A stretch of 8,023 nucleotides of DNA from a bacterium (GCA_021784715.1 JAJYHP010000058.1:440-8462); one strand, 5' to 3'. Positions 1 to 6,992 are shown, counted from the stretch's first letter. The notes: generated from the sequence alone by a model not told the origin. A program made the numbers and translations.

Positions 1-114
1 GCGGCGCTCTCCATGTAGCCACGCCTTGGTACGCGCCGTAACAAGAATATCGGGCCCGTCGAGCGCTTGCATTCGCGCAAGCGCGACAAGCCCTTCTTCG
101 AAGGAATCGTTCAT
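1..114 (-). CDS. N-terminal fragment of a protein, possibly a second alpha/beta hydrolase
   Basis: Only the first 38 codons lie in the window; the rest runs off the left edge. The ATG (112-114 on the minus strand) overlaps the TGA stop of the upstream hydrolase in an ATGA, the usual sign of translational coupling, and the frame stays open to base 1. The visible protein starts MNDSFEEGLVALARMQ and ends with ARTKAWLHGERR. There is no signal peptide. Position, coupling and the last segment (a strand-like stretch followed by a turn with His-Gly-Glu-Arg) resemble the region just before the first LLHG-type strand of the neighbouring hydrolase, so a tandem alpha/beta hydrolase is a reasonable guess. 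The diagnostic motifs lie outside the window, so the function is not established. Confidence 0.6.
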   Translation of the reverse strand, partial: MNDSFEEGLVALARMQALDGPDILVTARTKAWLHGERR

Positions 115-1001
115 GCGTCGGTGACGATCTGCAGCAGCCGCGGCAACACTCGATCTGCGAGATCGGGGTGTCGTTCGGGTTCGATGATATCGTGCGAGAT
201 CCGTAGCCCTCGCAAGCGCTCCTCGCGGAGGCCGACCGCTCCCGACGCCCTCCATGCCGCCATGAGACGCCGCACGGCGCGGTTGTTGACGGCTGCTTCG
301 CGATCGTTGGTGACGGCGACGATATCGTGCGTGCGCGGAGGAGATAGGCGCGCGTCAGCAAGCAACGCATCGGCCAATCCGTATACGCGCGCGACGGCAT
401 GGGTGCTGTAGCGCGGATAGCCATGCGCGGGTAACTGCCTCTCTCGCGCGATCGGATCCCACCAGGCAAACGCGTTCGGCAGTCGCAAAACCGTCCGCGC
501 CAGCACCGGTGCGACTCGATTCGGAAGCCAGGCGAAACCGAGGAACGGCGCGATTGCCACCGCGCGTTCCAACGTTTCGTCATGCGCGAGCCGAAGCGCG
601 AGCGTACCGCCGAGCGAGAAACCTACGACGGTGATCCGCGCGGCGAGCTCGCGCGCTGCCTCCAGGGCGAGATTGCAGCGGTCGACAAGCTCGACGGCAT
701 CGAGTTTTGCGAGTTCCGCGGTCAAGCGATCGCGGCGGCCGTGCCGGGGGAGCCGCGGTACCACCACCGCATAGCCGCGCCCGGCGAGGATCCGTGCGAG
801 CCGTTCCATCTGCCCGGGACTCGCCGTCAGGCCATGGAGCAGCAAGGCCGCCCGCCCGTCGGGCCGGGCAGGCATGAGGAAGAAACTGCGACTCCGATCG
901 GCGATCTCCGGCGTATCGAGTTGCAGTAAACGTCGCAGCGCAGGGGCCGCGACGAGGGTTTTTTCTCGAACGAGCGCGTCGTCGAGCGAGGAGGGCGGCA
1001 C
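111..1001 (-). CDS. Alpha/beta hydrolase (esterase/lipase-like), 296 aa
   Basis: A cytosolic serine hydrolase of the alpha/beta fold, most likely a carboxylesterase or lipase-like enzyme; the substrate cannot be read from the sequence. Visible motifs are LLHGLTASPGQ at residues 54-64 (oxyanion-hole HG), PRLPRHG at 82-88, the nucleophile elbow GFSLGG at 127-132 with Ser129 as nucleophile, TNDREAAVNN at 231-240 with Asp233 as probable acid, and ISHDI at 268-272 with His270 as probable catalytic base. Order and spacing match Est30-like carboxylesterases, whose usual length is 250-300 residues. The start is a GTG (999-1001) preceded by AAGG nine bases upstream, with GGAG further out. There is no signal peptide or membrane segment. 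The gene is divergent from the ornithine aminotransferase, and its stop overlaps the start of the next minus-strand gene by 4 bases, so the two should be co-transcribed. Family assignment is secure; the specific reaction is not. Confidence 0.88.
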   Translation of the reverse strand: MPPSSLDDALVREKTLVAAPALRRLLQLDTPEIADRSRSFFLMPARPDGRAALLLHGLTASPGQMERLARILAGRGYAVVVPRLPRHGRRDRLTAELAKLDAVELVDRCNLALEAARELAARITVVGFSLGGTLALRLAHDETLERAVAIAPFLGFAWLPNRVAPVLARTVLRLPNAFAWWDPIARERQLPAHGYPRYSTHAVARVYGLADALLADARLSPPRTHDIVAVTNDREAAVNNRAVRRLMAAWRASGAVGLREERLRGLRISHDIIEPERHPDLADRVLPRLLQIVTDA

Positions 1002-1016
1002 AGCGGATATCCTTAA

Positions 1017-1026
1017 CTCCTAGGAG
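1017..1026. promoter_or_regulatory. 10-bp palindrome carrying GGAG on both strands
   Basis: CTCCTAGGAG is a perfect palindrome in the divergent region between the hydrolase and the aminotransferase. It places a GGAG on each strand. On the minus strand this GGAG is 15 bases from the hydrolase GTG, where a closer AAGG (1011-1014) is the better ribosome site. On the plus strand it is 14 bases from the upstream ATG at 1041, which is too far for a good ribosome site. It could be part of an operator or be chance. Confidence 0.25.
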
Positions 1027-1038
1027 CAAGTGTTCCTC

Positions 1039-1070
1039 GAATGCCGGATGAGAGACGCGCCCCGGCATTC
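1039..1070. promoter_or_regulatory. Perfect 9-bp inverted repeat in the divergent region, candidate operator or leader hairpin
   Basis: GAATGCCGG (1039-1047) is repeated exactly in inverted form as CCGGCATTC (1062-1070), with a 14-base spacer. The arm centres are 23 bases apart, close to two helical turns, which suits a dimeric regulator binding one face of the DNA. Alternatively the arms could pair as a stem in a leader RNA of the aminotransferase mRNA. The repeat lies 45 bases upstream of the preferred aminotransferase start and includes the alternative ATG at 1041, which argues that this stretch is regulatory and not coding. The regulator is unknown; no known operator consensus was recognised. 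Confidence 0.45.
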
Positions 1071-1115
1071 CCGCACGCAGCGGTAAACACACGTGGCGTT
1101 ATAGAGTTCGAGATA

Positions 1116-2336
1116 ATGAACGCGAGCGACCGAAGTTCCCGCTCCCTTATCGAAGCCGAAGAGCATTTCGGCGCCCATAATTACCACCCGCTCGACCTCG
1201 TCGTCGACGAAGCCCGCGGCTGCTGGTTAACCGATGTCGAAGGGAAACGCTATCTCGACTGCATCAGCGCCTACTCGGCGGTCAACCAAGGACACTGTCA
1301 TCCGCGAATCGTCGCCGCGCTCGTCGAACAAGCGGGGCGCGTAACGCTGACCTCGCGCGCGATGCGCAACGATCGCCTACCGGAATTTCTCGAGCGCCTC
1401 ACCCGTCTCTGCGGCTTTGAGATGGCGCTGCCGATGAATACCGGCGTCGAGGCGGTGGAGACGGCGATCAAACTCGCACGACGCTGGGGATACGACGTCA
1501 AGGGCATCGCTCCCGATCGAGCCGAGATTATCGTCTTCACCAACAACTTTCATGGACGCACGACGACGGTGATCAGCGCCTCGAGCGAACCGGCGTACCG
1601 CCGTTCGTTCGGCCCATATACTCCGGGGTTCGTCCTCGTGCCCTACGGCGATGCCGACGCGCTCGAGCGCTCGATCGGCCCAAACACGTGCGCGATGTTG
1701 ATCGAACCGATTCAAGGTGAGGGCGGCGTGATCGTCCCCCCCGAGGGATATCTCAAACGCGCGTGGGCGATCTGCAAAGAGCATGACGTGCTCTTCTTGG
1801 GCGATGAAATTCAGACCGGGTTCGGGCGAACCGGTGCGATGATGTGCCTCGACCACGATGGGATCAAGCCCGATATTCTCATCGTCGGCAAAGCCTTAGG
1901 CGGCGGACTCTATCCGGTCTCGGCGATTCTCGCCGACCGACCCTTGATGTCGCTCTTCCAGCCCGGCGATCACGGAAGCACCTTCGGCGGCAACCCGCTG
2001 GGCAGCGCCGTCGCTCTCGCGGCGATGGATGTCCTGGTAGAAGAGCGCCTCGCCGAACGGGCTCGCTATGCCGGCGCGAAATTGATGCAGGGCCTACGAG
2101 CGCTGCAATCATCTTCAATCCGCGACGTGCGCGGGCGCGGTCTCCTCGTCGGCGTCGAATTCGATCGGCCGGCCCGACCGTTAGCGTACGCATTGCTCGA
2201 ACGCGGCATCGCGGCAAAGGATACCCACGAACGCGTGTTGCGCATCGCGCCGCCGCTGGTTATCACCGACGCCGAGATCGATCTCTTGCTCGAGCGGCTG
2301 CAAGACGCACTCGTCGTCTTCGACGCTGTAAAATGA
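1116..2336 (+). CDS. rocD: Ornithine aminotransferase (ornithine-oxo-acid transaminase), 406 aa
   Basis: A PLP-dependent class III aminotransferase (EC 2.6.1.13) that moves the delta-amino group of L-ornithine to 2-oxoglutarate, giving glutamate-5-semialdehyde (which cyclises towards proline) and glutamate. The match runs through the whole protein. It has the OAT hallmark GAHNYHPLD near residues 19-27, SAYSAVNQGHCHP at 51-63, PMNTGVEAVE at 106-115 (phosphate-binding region), FHGRTT at 145-150 with the substrate-carboxylate-type Arg148, EPIQGEGGV at 197-205, DEIQTG at 230-235 with the PLP-nitrogen Asp230, GKALGGG at 258-264 with Schiff-base Lys259, and HGSTFGGNP at 286-294. An in-frame ATG at 1041 would add 25 residues of unconserved sequence spanning an inverted repeat. 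The ATG at 1116 gives a length close to the known enzymes of about 400 residues, with a weak AGAG 9 bases upstream, and is preferred. The stop overlaps the next gene's start by 4 bases. Direction in vivo, ornithine catabolism or proline synthesis, is not shown. Confidence 0.93.
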   Translation: MNASDRSSRSLIEAEEHFGAHNYHPLDLVVDEARGCWLTDVEGKRYLDCISAYSAVNQGHCHPRIVAALVEQAGRVTLTSRAMRNDRLPEFLERLTRLCGFEMALPMNTGVEAVETAIKLARRWGYDVKGIAPDRAEIIVFTNNFHGRTTTVISASSEPAYRRSFGPYTPGFVLVPYGDADALERSIGPNTCAMLIEPIQGEGGVIVPPEGYLKRAWAICKEHDVLFLGDEIQTGFGRTGAMMCLDHDGIKPDILIVGKALGGGLYPVSAILADRPLMSLFQPGDHGSTFGGNPLGSAVALAAMDVLVEERLAERARYAGAKLMQGLRALQSSSIRDVRGRGLLVGVEFDRPARPLAYALLERGIAAKDTHERVLRIAPPLVITDAEIDLLLERLQDALVVFDAVK

Positions 2337-3949
2337 ACGCGCAGCGAGAGGGATTCCGCTGGGAGGTTCCGCAGCATTTCTCTTTCGCGCGCAACGTTAT
2401 CGACGAACTCGCGCGCGACGACCGCCGGGCGCTCGTCTTCATCGATAGCGACCGCAGCCGACAGAGCTACACCTTCGCGGAGATCGCCCTCGCCTCGCAA
2501 CGCTTTGCGCGCGTGTTCGCCGATGACGGCATCGGCCGCGGCGACCGCGTCCTGGTCGCATTACCCAAGCGGCCGGCATGGATATTCACGATGCTAGCGC
2601 TCGATCGTATCGGTGCAGTTGCGATCCCGTGCGCCGAGCAACTGCGCGCAAAAGACCTCCTCTATCGTGCCGAACATGCCTCGGTGCGAGCGATCGTTGC
2701 CTGCGCGAGCAATCGCGACGAGGTCGACGAGATCCGCTCCGGCGCCGTGACCTGCACCCATTATTATCTGAGCGAGGCCGATGCGCCGGGGTGGGAACGG
2801 CTCGACGAACGCGCGCGGGCGGCGACGCCGCTGGTCGGCATCGAAGGCGATATCGGGGATTGGAGCTACATCATCTATACGAGCGGAACGACGAAAGATC
2901 CCAAAGGGGTCATTCACGACCGTGCGTACACGTTCGCCAAGCGCATGCAAGCGCGCTTTTGGCTCGATTGCACACCCGATGATTTGGTCTGGAGTACCGC
3001 GGCGACCGGCTGGGCAAAATCGCTTTGGAACGTACTGCTGGGGCCCTGGTCCTGCGGCAGCGCGATCGTCATGCACGACGGCGGCTTCGACCCCGTCGAA
3101 CGACTCGATTTGCTACGCGATCTCGGCGTTACCGTACTCTGCCAAGCGCCCACGGAGTATCGTCTGGAAGCAAAGCGCGACGATCTCGGAACGCGATGGA
3201 AGCTGCCGATGCTGCGCCATTGCGTCAGCGCCGGCGAGCCGCTGAACCCCGAAGCGATCGAGCGTTGGAGCGCTGCGTTCGGGCTGACGATCTACGACGG
3301 ATACGGACAGACCGAGAACTCGCTATTGATCGCTAATCTCCCCGGCGACGAGCTTCGTATCGGCGCGATGGGGCGCCCGACGCCGGGGCACGAGGTCGCG
3401 GTCGTCGATGAAGACGGCTTCCCCTGCGCTGTCGATGTCGTCGGGGATATTGCCCTGCGCGGCAATCCGCCGACGCTCTTTAAGGGCTATCTCCACGATG
3501 AAGAACAGAGCGTGGCGAGCAGGCGCGGCCAGTGGTATCTCACCGGCGATCGCGCACGCGTCGATGCCGACGGCTATTTTTGGTTCGTGGGACGCGCCGA
3601 CGACGTCATTTCGTCGGGCGCCTATCGCATCGGCCCATTCGAAGTCGAGAGCGCGCTGCTGGAACACCCGGCCGTCGCCGAATCGGCGGTCGTCGGCAGC
3701 CCCGATGCCGACCGCGGAAATATCGTGAAGGCGTTCGTCGTGTTGCGCGGCGGCTTTATCGCCGACGAAACGCTCGTTCGCGAGTTACAAGAACACTGTA
3801 AGCGGGTTACCGCCCCCTATAAGTATCCGCGCGAGATCGAATTCGTCGACGAGTTACCGAAGACGCGTTCGGGAAAGATTCGCCGCGTCGAGCTACGTCG
3901 GCGCGAGCTCGACCGCAAAGGGCGCAGCGCGGCGAGCGGCCAGGTCTAG
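2333..3949 (+). CDS. Acyl-CoA synthetase (AMP-forming, medium-chain/aryl-CoA ligase-like), 538 aa
   Basis: An ANL-superfamily ligase that should activate a carboxylic acid with ATP to an acyl-adenylate and transfer it to CoA. The start ATG overlaps the aminotransferase TGA (ATGA, 2333-2336); the same frame is open further upstream, but there it only shadows the aminotransferase. Motifs in order: P-loop YTSGTTKDPKG at 182-192, TGWAKSLWN at 225-233, APTEYR at 272-277, SAGEPLNPE at 299-307, DGYGQTEN at 322-329, YLTGDRA at 402-408, GRADDVISSGAYRIGPFEVE at 420-439 (hinge and A8), and PKTRSGKIRR at 509-518 with catalytic Lys515. The TGWAKS and PTEYR segments and the PREIEFV lead into the C-terminus are those of the MACS/ACSM and aryl-CoA ligase group and differ from acetate-specific Acs, which is also longer. 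The P-loop has Lys188 where most members have Gly or Ala. No signal peptide or membrane segment is seen. The acid is unknown; its coupling to the aminotransferase hints at an amino-acid-derived acid, which is inference. Confidence 0.87.
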   Translation: MNAQREGFRWEVPQHFSFARNVIDELARDDRRALVFIDSDRSRQSYTFAEIALASQRFARVFADDGIGRGDRVLVALPKRPAWIFTMLALDRIGAVAIPCAEQLRAKDLLYRAEHASVRAIVACASNRDEVDEIRSGAVTCTHYYLSEADAPGWERLDERARAATPLVGIEGDIGDWSYIIYTSGTTKDPKGVIHDRAYTFAKRMQARFWLDCTPDDLVWSTAATGWAKSLWNVLLGPWSCGSAIVMHDGGFDPVERLDLLRDLGVTVLCQAPTEYRLEAKRDDLGTRWKLPMLRHCVSAGEPLNPEAIERWSAAFGLTIYDGYGQTENSLLIANLPGDELRIGAMGRPTPGHEVAVVDEDGFPCAVDVVGDIALRGNPPTLFKGYLHDEEQSVASRRGQWYLTGDRARVDADGYFWFVGRADDVISSGAYRIGPFEVESALLEHPAVAESAVVGSPDADRGNIVKAFVVLRGGFIADETLVRELQEHCKRVTAPYKYPREIEFVDELPKTRSGKIRRVELRRRELDRKGRSAASGQV

Positions 3950-3953
3950 CGTA

Positions 3954-3983
3954 CTGCGCCGTACGGCGCAGCGCGTTAGCGCT
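3954..3983. terminator. Palindromes in the convergent gap, candidate bidirectional terminator
   Basis: Directly after the acyl-CoA synthetase stop is a perfect 18-base palindrome, CTGCGCCGTACGGCGCAG (3954-3971), which can fold as a 7-bp stem with a 4-base loop. It is followed by AGCGC-GTTA-GCGCT (3970-3983), a second small stem whose loop contains the TAA stop of the convergent PsiE-like gene. The place, between two convergent genes 26 bases apart, fits a shared terminator. No T-tract follows on either strand, so a classical Rho-independent terminator is not proven. Confidence 0.45.
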
Positions 3984-4500
3984 CCGTCGACGACTTCACC
4001 GAGGAGCGCCGGTGCTGAAGGATGACGATCGCCGCCACAAAGATCACCGACACGAGCGAGAGCACGAAAAGATCGACGCTGCTCTTCGATATCCATGTCA
4101 AGCCTTTCGGTGCGGCCGGATGGATCTCTTGAATCGTGATGACGAGAACGCGACGAACCGTGGCGATAACGGCTATTAAAAGAAACGGTATCGCCGAAAG
4201 CCCTTTCCCGCGAATCGATATGACGACGGTATAGGTGATCTCGGAAATCATAAGGATCAGGAGCACGAGATCGATAAAGTGTGCGGTCGCTTCGACCAGG
4301 GTATCTCCACCGACGGTAAAGAGCGCGATCGCCTCACGTACGCCGTGAATTGCCAGCGCTACCGCCGCGACAAAGAGCAGCAACCCCACGAACACGAACA
4401 TAATCCGTTCGCCGAGTGCGAGTAGGCCGGCAAATCGGTCGAAGGTGCCGACGTGCCCGCCGTGCTCGATAATTTCGCGTTCTTCGGGTTGCTGCTCCAT
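3976..4500 (-). CDS. PsiE-like (phosphate-starvation-inducible E family) membrane protein, 174 aa
   Basis: A small inner-membrane protein with four predicted hydrophobic helices at about residues 33-53, 74-95, 101-122 and 143-161, a charged N-terminus (MEQQPEEREI) and a charged, serine-rich C-terminal tail. Helix pattern, length, and the segment with conserved ISEITY followed by a helix ending in ATVRRVL match the PsiE family (PF06146 as remembered), whose molecular role is unknown. In E. coli psiE is induced by phosphate starvation; no Pho box was recognised here, so that regulation should not be assumed. The ATG at 4498-4500 has an AGG eight bases upstream. The gene begins only 9 bases after the stop of the M61 peptidase, so it is almost certainly the last gene of that transcript, read into the palindromic region before the convergent ligase. 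The family call rests on pattern memory. Confidence 0.75.
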   Translation of the reverse strand: MEQQPEEREIIEHGGHVGTFDRFAGLLALGERIMFVFVGLLLFVAAVALAIHGVREAIALFTVGGDTLVEATAHFIDLVLLILMISEITYTVVISIRGKGLSAIPFLLIAVIATVRRVLVITIQEIHPAAPKGLTWISKSSVDLFVLSLVSVIFVAAIVILQHRRSSVKSSTER

Positions 4501-4509
4501 CGCTTTGAC

Positions 4510-6369
4510 CTACTTCGTGTAGGGCTTCACAACCTGCGAGAGCCGGTCGGGCACGCCTTTAATGCGTACCAGATGCGGATATCGAAGGCCGCCGGTGTAA
4601 TGGACCTGGACGGTTCGGTAGACGTCGCTATGCTCGACGAGCAGCGTAATCGGCTGCTTCGTTTTCGCTGCGTCGGTAATGGCCTGTGCGAGCACCGGCG
4701 CGGTATAGCCGCGTCCGTCGACCGCTACGATGCGCGTGTCGATTCCCAACGTTGCATTTGCAGCCGGTGAACCGAAACGGACGTCGCCGATCTCGCCGTC
4801 GTTCACCGCCAGGCCGACCGAGTACCAAAAGTTACTCTTCGGCACCCAGATCGTCGGTTTCGTGGTGTAGACGAGCTTCCAACCATCGGGCGTGAACCCG
4901 TTCGCCGGGTGCGGCGCGATGTTGTCGATCCACTTATGGAAGAATCCGGCCCAGTTATACGGCAGCACTTTATTCAGGCCGGCGATGATGTCTTTACGGG
5001 TATAGGTAACGACGATCGGACCGGTCGTTTTTCCGCCGAAGAACGCACGCGCGAAAGTATCGAGCGATTTCTTATCGTTTGTTTTCGCACGGATAATGCT
5101 GTCGGCACGCAGCCACATGAGCGCGCCCTCAACGTAGAAATCGACGCTGCGTCGTTCCGCGTTGTAACCGTATGGCGCGGCGTAGAGAAACGGCGCCGAC
5201 GTTGCGGTGTCGCCCAGCGTTCGCCACATGCGCCCCGGTTCGTTGTCGTAATAGGCATACATCGCGGCGACTTGGTTGGGCCACTGTTTTGCCGGGCGAA
5301 TCCCGTCGCGGAACGACATGACATCGCCGTAGTATTGCGTCATGCCTTCGTAGACCCAAAGAAGCGAGTCGTTATAAGGGATCTGCAAGTTATCGGGATA
5401 GAGGCCGGCCGGCATCCGGTATTTCCCATCCCACGAATGGTTGAACTCGTGCGAGAGCAAATCGCCGCCGCGAACGAAATCCTTATGGTTAAGAAAATAC
5501 GACCCGGTCTCTCCGTCGTCGCTGGATTCGTGATGTTCGATTCCTTCGCCGGGCATTTGGTCGGAGAGCGTCAACAAGAAGTTGTAATTGCGCCAGTGAC
5601 GGGCACCGTACATCGCCATCATCTCGCGGACAAGCTTCGCGTAATGCGGTTCGCCGATCTTCGCCGAGTTCGCTTCGTGTTGCGTATCGGCAAAGACGTT
5701 CAGGTATGCACTTGCGGTACCCTGATGCCAAATGCGTTTCCGGTACACATGCGTGCCGGCATCGAGCGGAGAATCGATAAGGTGCTCGAGAGAGACCTCG
5801 TCGAACGTGACGGTATCGCCGGAACGGTTCGCCCCGGTTAGCGCCGTCGCGAATTTCCAGGCGGGGCCCGGCAGCACGATCGACGGTTTGAAAAATGTGT
5901 CTTGAATCGTCCCGGTTGAGGGATAGAGCAAATTCTGGTTCCACGTCGTGACGAACAAGTTATGAGTGGCGAGTCGCGACGAGGAATAATGCCCGAAAGT
6001 TGCGCCGAGATAGGTAAAGTGCACGTCGATCGCGGTAGCACCCACCGGTACGTCGAACGTAAATGCAAACATATCGAGCGGATTGCGGCGCCATGGAATC
6101 CGCTTGCCGTTTGCCGTGATCACCAACGACGAAACGTTAGCGATCGGACCGACCGGCTGATGCTCTCCGGGAATCCACTTGGGATAATAGAGCGTCATCG
6201 GCCCGGGGGAAGCGGGAATAACTTCGTGAGTGAAGACGATGTTCTGCGTCGGCGCTTGCCGCGCGTCGAGTTGGAGCTGAATCGGTTGGGTTGCCGCCCG
6301 TAACGGCGCAAACCCCAAAGAACACAGCAACAGGGAGAGGCCGAAGCCTCGAATCAGATGAGTGCGCAT
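4510..6369 (-). CDS. M61-family glycyl aminopeptidase with PDZ domain, exported, 619 aa
   Basis: A zinc metallopeptidase of family M61, whose characterised members remove N-terminal glycine (and alanine) from peptides. Residues 1-25 form a signal peptide (MRTHLIRGF, hydrophobic core, cleavage near PLRA/AT), so it should act in the periplasm or outside the cell. An M61 N-terminal beta domain spans about 26-190. The catalytic domain holds MPGEGIEHHESS at 272-283, equivalent to the family's G-x-EH motif, the zinc motif HEFNH at 307-311 (His307, catalytic Glu308, His311), and the third ligand in WVYEGMTQYYG with Glu341. VEGALMWLRAD (413-423) is also a family landmark. A PDZ domain follows at about 515-590. 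Length is normal for the family. The ATG at 6367-6369 is chosen because the signal peptide starts there; the frame is open upstream but only overlaps the methyltransferase. No strong ribosome site is visible, so translation may depend on the upstream gene, 35 bases away. The physiological substrate is unknown. Confidence 0.92.
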   Translation of the reverse strand: MRTHLIRGFGLSLLLCSLGFAPLRAATQPIQLQLDARQAPTQNIVFTHEVIPASPGPMTLYYPKWIPGEHQPVGPIANVSSLVITANGKRIPWRRNPLDMFAFTFDVPVGATAIDVHFTYLGATFGHYSSSRLATHNLFVTTWNQNLLYPSTGTIQDTFFKPSIVLPGPAWKFATALTGANRSGDTVTFDEVSLEHLIDSPLDAGTHVYRKRIWHQGTASAYLNVFADTQHEANSAKIGEPHYAKLVREMMAMYGARHWRNYNFLLTLSDQMPGEGIEHHESSDDGETGSYFLNHKDFVRGGDLLSHEFNHSWDGKYRMPAGLYPDNLQIPYNDSLLWVYEGMTQYYGDVMSFRDGIRPAKQWPNQVAAMYAYYDNEPGRMWRTLGDTATSAPFLYAAPYGYNAERRSVDFYVEGALMWLRADSIIRAKTNDKKSLDTFARAFFGGKTTGPIVVTYTRKDIIAGLNKVLPYNWAGFFHKWIDNIAPHPANGFTPDGWKLVYTTKPTIWVPKSNFWYSVGLAVNDGEIGDVRFGSPAANATLGIDTRIVAVDGRGYTAPVLAQAITDAAKTKQPITLLVEHSDVYRTVQVHYTGGLRYPHLVRIKGVPDRLSQVVKPYTK

Positions 6370-6404
6370 GCGAACGCGGTACGCGCTCGGCAGACGCCTC
6401 CCTG

Positions 6405-6992
6405 CTACACGCGCGCGCGAAGCACGAAGTGGTATGGAAACTCCGGCGCCTCGATCGGCTCGACACGAGCGAAACCGCGCGATTGCAGGCGAGCGACCGC
6501 TTCGTCGCGCGTATGCGAATGTTCGCGTGGCGGGCCGACGGGCCGCTCGATGCCGGCATCCCAATCGATGACCAGCATCCAGCCTTCAGGCGAGAGCGCG
6601 GCCCGCACCGGGTTCAGATCGAGATCGGTCATCTCGTGGAGCACGTTGAGGAGCAGAATCCGGTCGGCGGGCGGGCCGGCAGGGGTGTCCCCGGTAACGA
6701 CGTTGTCGAATTTCCCCTCGAGACAGCGCTCGGCGATGATGCGTACGAATCCCGGCTGCGTATCGACGGCGACGACAAAGGCGTCCGGGTGCGCCTTCGC
6801 GATCGCGAAGGTATAGCGGCCGGTTCCGGCGCCGAGATCGATGACCCGGCCCTCTTGAGGAACCTCGAGTCGTCCGACGATCGCCGCTGCCGGCATATAT
6901 TCCTCACGAGCGGGGTCGTCGAGGCGCGCGGCGCGCTCGGGGGAGAAGAGTTCGGGCTGCCGGGCCCCGGTACGATCTTGAATGTCGCTCAT
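6405..6992 (-). CDS. Class I SAM-dependent methyltransferase, 195 aa
   Basis: A small cytosolic methyltransferase with a Rossmann fold. Motif I is VIDLGAGTGRY at residues 50-60, with an acidic end of strand 2 at AVDTQ (Asp77), a motif like UbiE-type enzymes at LLLNVLHEM (113-121), strand 5 at GWMLVIDWD (137-145), and the usual C-terminal helix and strands to FHYHF-like FPYHFVLR (186-192). The N-terminal RAARLDDPAREEYMP is typical of a large group of unclassified bacterial methyltransferases, so the acceptor cannot be named. The ATG at 6990-6992 is preferred because the conserved part begins soon after it. The frame extends upstream to 7202, but that part overlaps the lipoprotein-like gene and is low-complexity. 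No clear Shine-Dalgarno sequence is seen. It lies 61 bases after the lipoprotein-like gene and 35 before the peptidase in the same direction, so an operon is likely, though its relation to an exported peptidase is unexplained. Confidence 0.85.
   Translation of the reverse strand: MSDIQDRTGARQPELFSPERAARLDDPAREEYMPAAAIVGRLEVPQEGRVIDLGAGTGRYTFAIAKAHPDAFVVAVDTQPGFVRIIAERCLEGKFDNVVTGDTPAGPPADRILLLNVLHEMTDLDLNPVRAALSPEGWMLVIDWDAGIERPVGPPREHSHTRDEAVARLQSRGFARVEPIEAPEFPYHFVLRARV

Noticed and set aside
580..1092. A 170-codon minus-strand open frame overlapping the alpha/beta hydrolase
   Set aside because: It is in a shifted frame of the hydrolase, is Arg/Ala-rich and has no domain signal.
1041..1115. 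Upstream ATG as start of the ornithine aminotransferase
   Set aside because: The extra 25 residues are unlike the family, cross a perfect inverted repeat, and the nearest GGAG is 14 bases away. It remains possible but less likely than the ATG at 1116.
1844..2332. N-terminal extension of the acyl-CoA synthetase by 163 codons
   Set aside because: This part lies in another frame inside the conserved aminotransferase and is Arg-rich nonsense. The family's N-terminus begins at the ATG at 2333.
4909..5841. A 310-codon plus-strand open frame opposite the M61 peptidase
   Set aside because: The minus strand encodes a clear M61 catalytic domain here, with zinc ligands. The plus-strand product shows no recognisable domain and is explained by high GC content suppressing stops in the antisense frame.
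6310..6369. Lipobox in the M61 peptidase signal peptide at Cys16
   Set aside because: The context LLLC lacks a small residue before the cysteine, and the hydrophobic core continues past it to a normal signal peptidase I site near residue 25.
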